Positions 1-9,713 of a DNA stretch of 64,000 nucleotides are shown here, piece by piece. A program made the translations under genes and the position numbers. The notes beneath the pieces were generated by a model. The model did not search any database and was not told the origin of the DNA. It was given only the letters and a program-made list of their open reading frames with translations. Position 1 is the stretch's first letter; each line of letters begins with the position of its first letter. Location of the stretch: contig OY759221.1 in assembly GCA_963662175.1 (NCBI GenBank), positions 21,253,027-21,317,026 of the forward strand, written 5' to 3'. Origin of the DNA: Aradus depressus. Lineage: Eukaryota > Arthropoda > Insecta > Hemiptera > Aradidae.

Positions 1-24
1 TTCCAATCTTAGTTTTTAATTTTA

Positions 25-371
25 GGTTAGGTTAGGTTTTATGACTCATGCCCGGGCTTTAACTACGAGGTCATATCGCCTACTACCAGAGCGCTCTTTC
101 GTCACTCTGGTGGACATGAGCCCGACTCTACTGTGGGAGTCCTAAATTTTGCCTACCCTAAATTTTTTATTCATCTAGGGTAGGGGTCTTTAACGAGTAC
201 CTGACATTGTACAGACTCGGGACCATCACTTAACGTCCCATTCGAAGGACGGCGTGCTCAAGTTTATATTACCTCCCAGATAAAATAAACTAAGGGCCTC
301 GGTCGGGCTACGAACCCACGACCTTGAGCTCAGAAGTCAAGCATGCATACCACTGAGCTACCGGCGCCCTC
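25..371 (-). mobile_element. SINE-A copy 1, full length
   Basis: Near-complete tRNA-derived SINE on the minus strand. Its tRNA-like head lies at the high-coordinate end (gagctaccggcgccc is the complement of the A-box region) and its tail is three TTAGG units at the low end. A 12-bp TSD, tttttaatttta, sits at 13-24 and 372-383. The body carries the family blocks also seen at 14.4, 17.7, 26.7, 37.3, 55.5 and 57.2 kb. The B-box is of the GGTTCGTAGCC type. Confidence 0.93.
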
Positions 372-384
372 TTTTTAATTTTAT

Positions 385-815
385 ATTGTAGATTTAAAAA
401 AATAAAGCCAATATTTGTTTTTGTAAATTATATGCTATTCATTTTCCCTTTTGGCCCAATAAGATAATTTGAAAACCTTTGGATTAGATTTATATTATTG
501 CAAAATTTAGAAAACAAAATGGCATCTCTGTAGAAATCCAAATGAAAAGTTTGTTAATTGAAATTTTTTAATAAATTACGTGCACTTTCTTCAAAATTGC
601 ACGTCTTGAACTTTTGATATTTTTTTAGGGCCCTTTTCGGAAATTACTGTAGATATCAAAATTAATAATAAAATAAATAGAATTATAAAATTTTTACAGT
701 AAATGTGGTAATTTATTGTTTATTTAATTATTATTACTTCATTATTTTTATTTTACTTATATTTTTTGATTTATTATATTTTACATTATTTTCATTATCA
801 CAAAATATTGAAAAA
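385..815 (+). repeat. Repeat C, copy 1
   Basis: AT-rich dispersed repeat, non-coding in all frames. It shares long blocks with 23385-23825 (for example gcacgtcttgaact followed by agggcccttttcgg) and partially with 29580-29765 and 53830-54052. Copies end near a ctttatcac motif and two of them are directly followed by repeat A sequence, so C and A may be parts of one composite element. Class unknown. Confidence 0.75.
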
Positions 816-1727
816 GAGAACTGTGGTTGGAGAAGCATTGTGTGACATCACCTTCTCCTGTTCCAGAGGTCGCCTTTTAAATTTACTATTAATTTTCTTG
901 ACTTCCTAGATTTGTTGTTGTTTTTTTTAACTTTTGTCTGAGCAATGAAATAGCCAAACTCTTTGGGCGTTCCAAATTTTGCCTAGCCAGGTTGAGTTAC
1001 CAACTTTAATAGATTTTAACGAGTACTTGACCATCACACAGTAAACCAAAACGGTACTTCTGAAATATCTGTCAAAATTTAAGGATTAAAATTGTTAATC
1101 CTTCTAATTGTCAATGTTCAAAATGTTGAAGAAAGTTGTTCATTTTAATGATTGCAATTGTGTATAGTTATCGTAGATGACTGTTTAGGTTGAAGTTCTC
1201 AGATGAGGCTCATGTACCCCCAGGTGAAACGAGGGTTTATCCCATCCTAACAAGAATGATGACACTTGAAGCGATAAAAGGATAATGTGAGTTGGGAAGT
1301 AAGTGAGGCTGGCAGTGTGTAAGTTTGAAGCCAAGGTGTGTAAGTTTGAAGCCAAGGTGTGTAACTTTGTGTCAAGTGTTCGCCAAACTTGAGAATGGCC
1401 TATCTTTCTCCAAAGTTTCCAACATCAAATCTTTAGACTATACTTCAAAGTAGAACTTTTCGAATTATAAAGACAAAATCCTTGCACAAATCCGCAACTA
1501 ATTACAATCATCTTTCCTTACCCTTAAGGAAATACAGTCAGGGGAGAGAGGTGCTATGTGATGTTACATGGTCAAAGATTTGAAGTAAATAAGGGTGAAA
1601 GTGCCATTCTCTTGAGAAAAATTAGTTTTTACTTCCCCAAGTTATGTAATCGGATGCGTAGTTTTTAATGTATAAAAAAAATAATTTATGGTTTCCAGAT
1701 TTACTTTGTGAAGCTCCATTCTAGGAA
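816..1727. other. No gene recognised; small 21-bp duplication
   Basis: No coding sequence or known repeat is apparent. It contains a tandem pair of a 21-bp unit (aagtttgaagccaaggtgtgt) at 1321-1341 and 1342-1362. The last about 100 bases may be decayed repeat A. Confidence 0.5.
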
Positions 1728-1817
1728 TAGATAATTAAAATAAACAATTTCTTTTGTCAAACTTCAAATATATATATAGTGAAGTTTGACAAAGAAATTG
1801 TGTATTTTAATTATCTA
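1728..1817. repeat. Long hairpin (inverted repeat)
   Basis: Two arms of about 38 bases (1728-1766 and 1780-1817) are inverse complements with about three mismatches or gaps, separated by a short (AT)n loop. The arm cores are cttttgtcaaacttc and gaagtttgacaaag. There is no coding. It may be a tiny TIR element or a replication-induced palindrome. Confidence 0.85.
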
Positions 1818-1876
1818 TAAAAAAAATGTCTCTCTGTTTGTGTTTGTGAACATACGTATCTACACGACATTTTATA

Positions 1877-2188
1877 GGGGTTAGGTTAGGTTTTATGAAT
1901 CATGCCCGGGGTTTAACTACGAGGTCATATCGCCTACTACCAGAGCGCTTTTTAGTCACTCTGGTGGACATGGGCCCGACTCTACTGTGGGAGTCCTAAA
2001 TTTTGCCTAACCTAAATTTTTATTCACCTAGAGCAGGAGTCTTTAACGAGTACCTGACATCGTACAGGCTCGGGAACATTGCTTGACGTCCCATCCGAAG
2101 GACGGCGTGCTTAAGTTTATTTTACCTCCCAGATAAGATAAACGGTCGGGTTACGAACCCAAGTTCTTTAGCCCAACCGGCGCCCTCT
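1877..2188 (-). mobile_element. SINE-A copy 2
   Basis: Minus-strand SINE-A with a TTAGG tail at the low end and the tRNA-like head at the high end. A 12-bp TSD, cgacattttata, is exact at 1865-1876 and 2189-2200. The head is shortened by a small internal deletion but keeps the ccggcgccctc terminus. The target lies in repeat A (cgacattttatatgtg is a repeat A phrase). Confidence 0.92.
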
Positions 2189-2200
2189 CGACATTTTATA

Positions 2201-2400
2201 TGTGAATCTAGAACCCTATAACGACAACATCTATTAATTTAAGCCAAATCCTCCAATTGGAAGGGGGAGATTAGGGTTAAGGCTCAAAACCCCATAAGTA
2301 TGAAACTTATTGATTTTCAGCGGAATCGATAGAAGGGAAGAGAATATCAGAGGGGGTACTCAACTCAAAAACCCCAATTTTTTTTTTTGTGGAAGAGACT
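2201..2400 (+). repeat. Repeat A fragment
   Basis: Continues the repeat A copy split by SINE-A copy 2. Diagnostic phrases are gacaacatctattaat, gattttcagcggaatcg and ggggg..actcaactcaaaaacccc. Non-coding. Confidence 0.75.
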
Positions 2401-3004
2401 AAAATAAGCTATATTCACTTAAATTAACAAAAAAAAAGTAAAAAATAAGATGGTTCTATAAATTTTCCTTTGTTATGCAACTTTTATTCTTTAGTAACCT
2501 TCTTCAAGGAATAGAGTGAAATATTCAAACATTCTAAATCCCCTGGGTTTCGGTAAGACTCAATATCTTGATAAATGGATCTGGAATATCGTATGTATAA
2601 TTCAATGATGTATATACTGTTTGTCGAAAGAAAAAAAAAATGCGTGCTTCGTCTAAAACAGGGCCCACTTATGAAGCATTGAGTTATGTATCCATACCGT
2701 ATCTTATATTCTAGGTTATGGCTTGGTTAAGATTCTTTGTGTACTTCTGAAAACCAGTAAATCTCCACACTTGCTACTTTTCATCAGAGGATACTCTGCT
2801 ACTTCTCCCCACGGGAAATCTACCATAGGCCAGAGAAACTTCTCTTTTTTTCTTGAAAAATGTCTTAGAAAGAGGTGAATAAACCATTTACAAAGCTCTC
2901 CAGGGATAGAGAGATGAAGAACGCAGTGGTAATTTTTCAGTAGCTTCCAAGTACATTTTGACGTGGGTACCCTTAAATGTCATTTTTATTTTCTTATAAT
3001 TTTA
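2401..3004. other. No gene recognised
   Basis: AT-rich sequence with frequent stops in all frames; no repeat family recognised. Confidence 0.5.
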
Positions 3005-3337
3005 ATATATAAAAATTACCTATTGTATGAACATGTTTTGACGATTTTCGTAATGATGTATATCATATAATGATACATATACATATGTTGAATCGGGATC
3101 AAAGTACATTTTATAAGATATCGCTTATATCTGTATCCTAATCAAAAATTGTTTCAAGTAAAGTGTTAGAGAGGGGGGCTGTAACTTTGTTGCTATTAGT
3201 CCTATCTCAAATCTAATAACATTTTGTTGTTGGAAATGTAATAAGTAACATTTTTGGTAATTATATATTTTTCAAAAGGGCTAACTGTTTTTGCGTAAAT
3301 CGAGCAAACGTCTAAAAAAATGGGGTTACAAAATGAC
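3005..3337 (+). repeat. Repeat B, copy 1 (left part)
   Basis: Dispersed non-coding repeat also at 13140-13620, 57680-57920 and, inverted, 19380-19835. Shared phrases include tgacgattttcgtaatgatg and tacattttataagata. Its last about 58 bases (3280-3337) are nearly the reverse complement of 4095-4155, so the deleted mariner lies between oppositely oriented repeat B ends. Confidence 0.7.
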
Positions 3338-4083
3338 ACAGAGGTTTTTGGTATGACGATTTTAACGGAATAGTGCACCAAGAGTTCCTCGTTGTTGTGT
3401 TGGTAAACATGTCTGAAAAGTATGTGTACATTGTTAGCCAAACCGGATGTTTAGTCTACTGTTAGAGGTTGCAATGTTTTGGTATGATTGGCGATTATTT
3501 ATATGTTTACAAAATGAATCAGAGAATTTGAATTAAATTTTGCTAGAAGAATGGAATAAAGTGCAACAAGGTTTTAGAAACATTAAATATTGCTTTTGGT
3601 GAGTCTGCTATGAGTGAAACTAGGGTTTATAAGTGGTATAAACGTTTCCAAGAAGCTCGACAACTGCCGTCGAATGTGAAGGTCATGCCACCGTGTTTTT
3701 CGATTTTAACGGCATAGTGCCCCATGAGTTCTTGCCACAAGGTCAAACAATCAATAAGAAATAAACAACACTGTAATGATGCCCCAGCCTCCATATTCGC
3801 CAGACATTGTTCCGTGAGACTTTTTTCTGTTTCCAACAATAAGGAGAACTTTAAAGAGCCGTCGTTTCACGAGCATAGATGAGATTAAAAGCGCATCGCT
3901 GAGAGAGCTAAATGCTATCCCCAAAGAACGAGTTCCAGAAGTGTTTTGGGGATTGGAAGAAGCGCTGGCATAAGTGTATAATATCTAATGGGAACTATTT
4001 TGAAGGGGATAACATTAATGTAGACGAGTAAATAAAATTATTTTCAAAAACCGAAATTCCCGTCATTTTTTGAACACACCTCG
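3338..4083 (+). mobile_element. Mariner-type transposon, internally deleted, copy 1
   Basis: A mariner remnant of about 750 bp; intact members of the family are about 1.2-1.3 kb. The right terminal sequence, ending aacacacctcg, abuts TTA. The left end is rearranged: 3360-3394 is a displaced piece of transposase coding (DFNGIVHHEFL) placed ahead of the normal 5' leader. The copy cannot move itself. It shares its main internal deletion with the copy at 24.5 kb. Confidence 0.85.
3514..4031 (+). pseudogene. Mariner transposase, broken
   Basis: Cut-and-paste DDD transposase of the Tc1/mariner superfamily, acting on terminal inverted repeats in the nucleus. Visible pieces in order are an N-terminal MNQRI start, a helix-turn-helix end (ESAMSETRVYKWYKRFQEAR), a direct jump to SNVKVMP, DFNGIVPHEFL, a second jump to NNTVMMPQPPYSP, and a C-terminal SLRELNAIP block followed by a tail ending before the 4029 stop. 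The jumps remove the region expected to hold the first two catalytic aspartates, and frameshifts and stops break the rest. Family identity is clear from the PYSPD-type motif and the TSIDE..SASLRELNAIP block. Certainly inactive. Confidence 0.88.
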
Positions 4084-4300
4084 TTATAAAGTGTCATTTT
4101 GAAACCCATATTTTTAGATGTTTGCTACATTTACGCGAAAATGGTTAGTCGTATTAAAAAATTGATCCCCACTAAAAAAAATCCTTATTAAATTTCCGAT
4201 AACAATCTGCTACCAGATTTGTAATAGAATCAATGCAAACAAAGTTATAGTGCCCCAAATGTGTAAAAGAAAGTGTCAATAGGAAATATTTCAAAGTAAT
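4084..4300 (+). repeat. Repeat B, right part
   Basis: Matches 13520-13590 (tttacgcgaaaatggttagtc against tttacccgaaaacgtaagtc). It forms an imperfect inverted pair with 3280-3337. Non-coding. Confidence 0.6.
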
Positions 4301-4435
4301 GTTTTTAATTTGAATAGTAACGCAGTGCTACACAATTCAAAATATTTTTTTTATTATTGGTAGTTTTTTATTAAAAAGAATAAATGTTAAGAAAAAAAAA
4401 AAATACAAAGAATTACGCTGTACAATGAAACCGAT

Positions 4436-5053
4436 TTAAAAAACAAAAAAAATTATAACTAATTTGGATCCCGTCCCATGTTGGCATTTCTGGGAACGAA
4501 AAAACAGACATTGCTGCAAAAAACGCTGCACTCTCCTCCTTACTGCCGCAACAAACAGTTAACACAGCACAAGACCTTTCAACCTACTTCAAAAACAAAA
4601 TTGAACAACACTGGAACAATCAATGGACTCAGACGACAGACAACAAACTCAGAAAAATAAAAGATGAAAACAAGCCATGGAAACCTCCAAGCAACATGAA
4701 CAGACGAGACACGGTAGTCATCACAAGACTAAGACTTGGACATACGAAACTGACACATTCCTACTTACTTCTTGGACTTGAACACCCGACATGCTCCTGC
4801 AACCAAGACTACACAGAGCTCACAGTACAACATATACTGACTAACTGCACAAACTACACCGCATTAAGAAACAAATACAAACTACCGACTGACATGAAAA
4901 AACTACTTCAAACACCCACCGACGAATACAACGGACTCATCCAGTTCCTTCAAGACACAAAATTCTACGAAGACATATAGAAGCAATAGTCGTCGCTAAT
5001 GGCCCTGCAGTCGATGCGACGTTAAATAAAAAAAAGAAAAAAAAAAAAAAAAA
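4436..5053 (+). mobile_element. 5'-truncated jockey-like LINE
   Basis: A 618-bp insertion bounded by an exact 12-bp TSD, aatgaaaccgat (4424-4435 and 5054-5065). It ends in a long poly(A) after a short 3' UTR containing ggccctgcagtcgatgcgac. Retained coding starts near 4459. About 23 bases of A-rich filler lie between the left TSD and the coding sequence, as is common at LINE 5' junctions. Confidence 0.92.
4465..4980 (+). pseudogene. LINE ORF2 C-terminus (RNase H plus zinc knuckle)
   Basis: Only the end of the LINE polyprotein remains, yet the frame is open for about 171 codons to the stop at 4978-4980. Reading from 4465 gives WIPSHVGISGNEKTD, the RNase H signature with its histidine and late aspartate, then RLRLGHTKLTHSYLL, then a Cys-His knuckle (CSCNQDYTELTVQHILTNC). 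In jockey/I-type LINEs RNase H removes RNA during target-primed reverse transcription. The open frame and clean TSD suggest a fairly young insertion. No ATG or promoter is retained, so it is not a functional gene. Confidence 0.9.
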
Positions 5054-5316
5054 AATGAAACCGATGATGCCGACAAATTACTTTCATATACACAATAATG
5101 TCAGCATGAAATGAATTTTAGAGGGGGGTAGTGAAGGGAGAGTGATCTGTAAAAAAGTGGTGGATATAAGAAAGCCCTGTTATTTACAGAAGTCATTATT
5201 TCCTAGTCATGGATCATTGCGGTTTTTTCAGAGGAGCGTGAACCAATTGGAAGAAATGATATAGTTTTTTTTTTCTTCTTACGTTAAGGATAGACAGTAT
5301 TTTCTCGCCTTTTTCA

Positions 5317-5590
5317 GACGACTTCACGTTGTGAGCAGGGACATCAATCTCGGTACGTCAGCGGGGCTAACGAGAAGGAGAAGCGGGAATTAGAACGGTT
5401 ATTGGGCTCGCGAGCACCTTACCAACCTTAACCATTCTAAGGTTTATTTTTCTAGACGACTTCATGTTGTGAGCAGGGACATCAATCTCGGTACGTCAGA
5501 GGGGTTAACGAGAAGGAGAGGGAATTAGAATGGTTATTGTGCTCGCGAGCACCTCACCAACCTTAACCATTCTAAGGTTTATTTTTCAGA
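5317..5590 (+). repeat. Tandem duplication, 137-bp unit x2
   Basis: Two adjacent copies (5317-5453 and 5454-5590) begin agacgacttc and contain catcaatctcggtacgtca and gctcgcgagcacc (a GCTCGCGAGC palindrome). They differ at only a few positions. No coding. Confidence 0.88.
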
Positions 5591-5802
5591 ATTGGACAGA
5601 AAAAAAAGAGGCTATCGATTTCCCGGAAGGTTTGTTTTTTGGTTTTTTGTGACTCATCCCCGAGGTAACAACGAGGTAGGAATCACAGTTCAAAACCTGT
5701 AAAAAATATAACACTAAGAAAACAAAAAAAAAAGAAAAAAAAAAAAAAAAAAAAACAGTACTGCCAGGGCATGGTTTAAACATTTTTTTCCAGTAAGTTT
5801 CT

Positions 5803-6130
5803 CTCAAATTTTGTTTTGCAAAAATTCCTTAATTTCGTTATCCCAGTTATACGAAATATAGAGAAAGTTATGTAATCGGTGAAAAATTCGATGCAGAGTT
5901 TTCAACGGAATTTCATGTTTTCCTGATTCCAAAAAAACTTGCCTGTCTGTGAACATAACTCCCGATAGAATGAATGTATCGACTCGACATTTTATGTGTG
6001 TATCCATCCAGAAACCTCTAACGACGACATCTATCGATTTCGAAATTAGCCGAAGGAGAAAGTGGGAATAGAGAAGAGGGACACGATACAAATTCTGTAA
6101 TAACTGCAGATGTAATGAATGCATCGACGC
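5803..6130 (+). repeat. Repeat A, left part, interrupted
   Basis: Begins with the repeat A 5' hairpin zone (cagttatacgaaatatagag, then agttatgtaatcggt), then ttcaacggaatttcatg and one full about 140-bp unit. It is cut at 6130 by a LINE and resumes at 7467 after a 13-bp TSD. Confidence 0.85.
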
Positions 6131-6346
6131 TTGGCTTCTAACCACCATATCAGTTTGTATATAAATAAAGAAAAAATTATTTTTGAAAAGGATCAATGTA
6201 GATGTTGTTCTAGAGAACTCAAAGAAGATATTGTTAATTTTTTATTGTCCTATAATGTCCTTTGTATAATAATATTAGAGAAAGATATTTATCTAAATAT
6301 ATTAAAAACTCTGATGAAGACGAAAGTAATATTATCAGAGTATTAG
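6131..6346 (+). pseudogene. LINE C-terminal zinc-knuckle fragment
   Basis: Open from the insertion junction to 6346. The peptide contains CRCCSRELKEDIVNFLLS, a decayed version of the C..C....E.ED..HFL..C knuckle found after the last domain of many insect LINE ORF2 proteins; here H is N and the last C is Y. Related in layout to the LINE at 41.3 kb. Non-functional. Confidence 0.6.
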
Positions 6347-6525
6347 AGATTGTTTCTATGGAGCAAATTAATGATGTCTATTAGTATTATATTATTATAT
6401 ATGCTAGTATTATTATTATTGTATATGCTATTAATTTAAAAAAGCCATCATTATAAAAAAAAAAATCTAACTTACAATTAAAAAAAAAAAAAAAAAAGAT
6501 AATGGGAAATTAATTAAAGTTGAGA

Positions 6526-7143
6526 TTTTTTTTTTTTTTTTGGTTTGTGGCCTTATGGTCTAAGCATATCAGCCATTTATTTACAATGATATGTTATACA
6601 ACAATATGGTTAACAGAAATGTGTATCAAGATTTTCTCGGTTTTTGGTTCGCGACACTATTAACTGCACTGTAGTGGGGAGCACCATCTTGTTTTGAATG
6701 AGGACACTGTACATATTTTCACGTTCTGAGTTGGTAAGTGGACAAGCCAAGAGGAGATGGTTCGCATCCGCTTCTTCTTGCTGTTGGCAGGTACAGTATG
6801 GTGATGGAAGAATATGAATCTTGTGAAGGTGACAAGGGAGCCGATTGTGATTAAGACGAAGGCGAATGATAGTGGTGAAAAATGATCTGGACTTGTCGTA
6901 CGTCTTGAACCATGGTTGGGTGGGAATCTTGGACTGAATAAGGCTGTAGTACCTACCCTTGTTCTGACTCTGGGAGGAAAAATCCTCTTGCCATCTACGT
7001 ACAGCATAGTTCTTGAGGTGAGCCCTGACATCACTGATGGATACCACCTCCCATTGTCTGATGCCAGAGTCAACAGCTGTCTTAGCCAGCTCGTCCACCG
7101 CCTCGTTGTATCTGTTGGAGCTGTGGCCTTTGACCCAAACCCA
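6526..7143 (-). mobile_element. 5'-truncated LINE, minus strand, nested
   Basis: TSD aaagttgaga, exact at 6516-6525 and 7144-7153. The poly(T) at the low end is the poly(A) tail of a minus-strand element. Its 3' UTR (6541-6605) contains gcatatcagccat and tggccttatg, whose complements also end SINE-B. It is the youngest layer of the nest. Confidence 0.92.
6610..7143 (-). pseudogene. LINE ORF2 C-terminus (RNase H end plus CCHC)
   Basis: Reading from about 7143 down gives VWVKGHSSNRYNEAVDELAK, the end of an RNase H domain (GH..N.N..VD.LA type, with its histidine and aspartate), then about 80 residues, then CTCQQQEEADANHLLLAC, a C.C..H....C knuckle. It ends DTHFC and a TAA at 6610-6612, about 85 bases before the poly(A). 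The frame is uninterrupted, so the copy is young although 5'-truncated. Unlike the jockey-like copy at 4.4 kb, it ends in a longer poly(A)-type UTR. Confidence 0.9.
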
Positions 7144-7466
7144 AAAGTTGAGACTCTCATATTAGGTTTTTGTTAAATATTTGTTATTTACAGTTTAAGT
7201 ACAAAGTGGTTTGAGTTAATGTTTATTACTTTGGTTTTTTATTTAAAGTTATTATCATATGTATATGTGTATGTATGTATGTATATAAAAGTATATATTT
7301 TTCTGTTTTGCATGTATAAGTAAATGTGCGCATTTATTTTAATATTTAGAAATTTATTAAGATGTGAAATTTTTACTTTATTATTATATACAAGGTATAT
7401 TCATTTGTACACCAACTCTCTACAATAAGCCTTAATAGGCTTCAATGTAGTAATAAATAAATAAAA

Positions 7467-7640
7467 AATGCATCGACGCGAAATTTAGTATGAGGATTCA
7501 GAAGTCATTATGTAAGTCAAATATTGAGTTTTATTGAGCCGGACGGTCGATTGGCTTTGGAGGGAGAGCGGAAACACAATTGAATAATTAGTGCTGGGGC
7601 CTTCTTCTGGACGCCAAGCTCAAGATTTTCTTGCCTTCCA
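7467..7640 (+). repeat. Repeat A, right part
   Basis: Resumes repeat A after the LINE: gaaatttagtatgaggattcag, gtaagtcaaatattgag, gtcgattggctttggagg. Confidence 0.85.
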
Positions 7641-8008
7641 GAGAGAAAAAAATCTAATGGCCGACTGGGTTAGAACCCACAATCATGAGCACAGTAGGCA
7701 AATAGGTTTCTAGGCTAACTTCATTTGCATCCGTTTGAAGTCTAAAGATTAAACCGTGTTGGTGCTTCTCTGATGCGCAAATGCACAATAATTGAACCTT
7801 CATCTATTGGTGTGGAGATGTCATACGGTTGTAGTAATGAAGTTTTGTTACCACTCCCTGTGAACTCCCACGAACCCAGTGTAGAATCGGAACCGAAATG
7901 AGCAGTGAAGGTAATTGTCATCATTCATCATGTTCGGAAATGGAATTTTCTTCTCATTGTATAAAAAGGAAAAGAACAGACATATATAAATTTTGTGTCA
8001 CTATAAAT
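7641..8008. other. No gene recognised
   Basis: Short sequence with no recognised family. A stretch at 7660-7700 (cgactgggttagaacccac) resembles a decayed tRNA-like B-box region, too weak to call. Confidence 0.4.
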
Positions 8009-8168
8009 GCGCCGTTAGCTCAGAGGTAGCTCTTGATTGCGGGTAAGGAAATTTTTTTATCTGGGCAGTATCGGATAGGACATTAAGCGATTGTCCCGGA
8101 GCCTGTCAGGTACCTCTATCTTAGGTGAATAAACCAGGGTAGGGCCTGAGCATGAGTCATAAAAACTA
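8009..8168 (+). mobile_element. SINE-A, diverged and internally deleted
   Basis: Starts gcgccgttagctcagaggtagc, an A-box like the SINE-A head, then jumps past the B-box to gggca..taggacattaagcgattgtccc and ends gcatgagtcataaaaac. An old internally deleted copy without a clear TSD. Confidence 0.7.
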
Positions 8169-8499
8169 ACTATACAAAAGCTTTAATTTTTGCCTTCATT
8201 TTCATTTCAATTTTCTTGATAGAAGAATTATCCATCAATATGAGAGTATCCATCAATATATTATAATAGTAACTAATTTTATTTAATATTTTTATTATTA
8301 TTATCAATGTTTTTAACCCTCGACGGAAAAGGAGGAGGGTTATAATTTTGAAGCATTTTTGTTTCAAAAGCTGGTATTTGCGAGATGGTTCTTAATTTCT
8401 AAGTTGAGGAACGCGGGCATATTGTGGAATTTGTAATAAATAAATAAAACAAGCTTATTTTTTGAAATGTTGTCTATTCCACTAAAGATATTTATAAAA

Positions 8500-8541
8500 A
8501 TACAACTACCGGTTTCGGCTTCACACCATCGTCAGGTCTAG
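8500..8541 (-). ncRNA. Hammerhead-ribozyme-like motif (Penelope-like)
   Basis: On the minus strand: CTGACGA (8529-8535), an extra T, a stem II candidate closed by GGT/GCC, GAAA (8513-8516), CCGG, then TA before the expected cut. Helix III would be the self-complementary ACCGGT, which suits pairing of two molecules. Penelope-like elements are known to carry hammerhead motifs. Stem I is weak here (about 3 bp), so activity is doubtful. Confidence 0.55.
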
Positions 8542-8814
8542 TTATGAACTAAGTTAGTTTGCAGAGTGCGACCCCTCCAATACCTCTCTGGTGAAAGGTT
8601 TCACTTCAATTAGGGAATCCCCCGGCTTAACCGTTAGTTACATCATGAAATATTTGACAAAACACAAATTTTTCTTAATTTACATAAAATAACATCTTTT
8701 GACTAATAAGTAAAAAATAAAAATAAAAAACATAACAGATAATAACATATATATGGAAACCTATAATAATAACAGATAATAACAAACATAGGTATATGTG
8801 GAAATAGAACTAGT

Positions 8815-9094
8815 TCAGGGTTTTAGCAAAGGGGAATAGTTAAAATAAATTTGGTCATTCATACAAATGTTCCTTTTGGTAGCTTTATTTATTTCTAATT
8901 GTTCTAGGCTATTAAGTAGCCTGCTTTTAGAGCAACAATGGAGATATTTTATGCCTGTAGATGGGTCAAAAGTGTGGCTATTGTCGATAATGTGAGTCGC
9001 GAATGTAGAACGGTTGCCTCGGTTTTTTTATTTCGGCTGTGTGTTCCTTGATCCTGTCTTTAAAACGACGTCCCGTAAGATGGTTCTTAGCCAT
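8815..9094 (-). pseudogene. Penelope-like GIY-YIG endonuclease fragment
   Basis: From 9094 down one reads MAKNHLTGRRFKDRIKEHTA. After a run of seven A (plus-strand T at 9023-9029) the frame must shift to read RSTFATHIIDNSHTF, then HCCSKSRLLNSLEQLEI, to a stop at 8815. The TGR.F..R..EH block, the spaced A.H and the final E match the second half of the GIY-YIG nuclease that follows the reverse transcriptase in Penelope-like elements. The GIY-YIG residues and the RT are missing. The homopolymer frameshift makes it a pseudogene. Confidence 0.75.
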
Positions 9095-9244
9095 ATTTGG
9101 TGGAAATCGGGTATGCCGTCTCCAAGATATTCAGGTTTCATGAGAGCCTGTGTAGAGATCTCGGCCTCTATTATAGCTAGAGACTTGGCGTTTGAGCTCA
9201 AATGTTTATAAGGCCAAGCCCCTTCCTCCTAAGCCCTTCAAGCC

Positions 9245-9245
<1 letters not shown>

Positions 9246-9276
<31 letters not shown>

Positions 9277-9278
9277 AA
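9246..9278. repeat. Poly(C)-poly(A) tract
   Basis: 21 C followed by 12 A. Possibly a decayed retroelement tail; the length is prone to sequencing error. Confidence 0.9.
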
Positions 9279-9279
9279 G

Positions 9280-9702
9280 CCCTCCCCGCCATGGTTTCAA
9301 AAAATTTAACTTTTAATTGTATTTTAATGTTATATTTAGTTAACAATTTTTCCCAGTTTTTTAGTTTTATATACTATTAATTTTATAGATATTTGTTAAT
9401 TTATTTATTTTTTATTTATTCCGCTTTATTTTATTTATTTTCTCCGCTCTTAGTTACCTGAGGAACCGTGATCGTCCTGAACGATTATTTATCTATAGGA
9501 ACTGCCTAAAATATCTACTAGAAATTTGATATGTATGTATCTTCCATTATTTATTTAAATATTATTTTGTATCTCATAGCTACGAGTATGTGTTGTATTC
9601 TAAGATTTAATATCCGTTGTTGTATATAGGTATTTTATAAGCTTTTATGACGTATCCAATTACCGTTTTATGGTTTAACGGAAATAAATATTATTATTAT
9701 TC
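9280..9702. other. AT-rich, probable LINE 3' UTR
   Basis: No coding seen. It ends gaaataaatattattattatt, a (TTA)n tail like the LINE at 41.3 kb, so this is probably the non-coding end of another LINE. Confidence 0.4.
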
Positions 9703-9713
9703 ATCAGACATTA

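Larger units (their letters stand above)
6131..7466 (+). mobile_element. LINE insertion in repeat A, itself hosting a second LINE
   Basis: A 1336-bp insertion flanked by an exact 13-bp TSD, aatgcatcgacgc (6118-6130 and 7467-7479). It starts in LINE C-terminal coding (6131-6346) and ends in a taataaataaataaaa tail, so it is a plus-strand 5'-truncated element. The inner minus-strand LINE at 6526-7143 has its own TSD. Confidence 0.85.
8450..9135 (-). mobile_element. Penelope-like element, 3' end
   Basis: Minus-strand remnant. At the high end lies the tail of a GIY-YIG-type endonuclease (8815-9094). Downstream come AT-rich sequence and a hammerhead-like motif (8500-8541), the order expected for the end of a Penelope-like element, where the terminal repeat follows the endonuclease. 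The outer limits are approximate. Confidence 0.7.

Noticed and set aside
25..40. Chromosome end (TTAGG telomere array)
   Set aside because: Only two to three units, always attached to SINE-A and scattered through the window.
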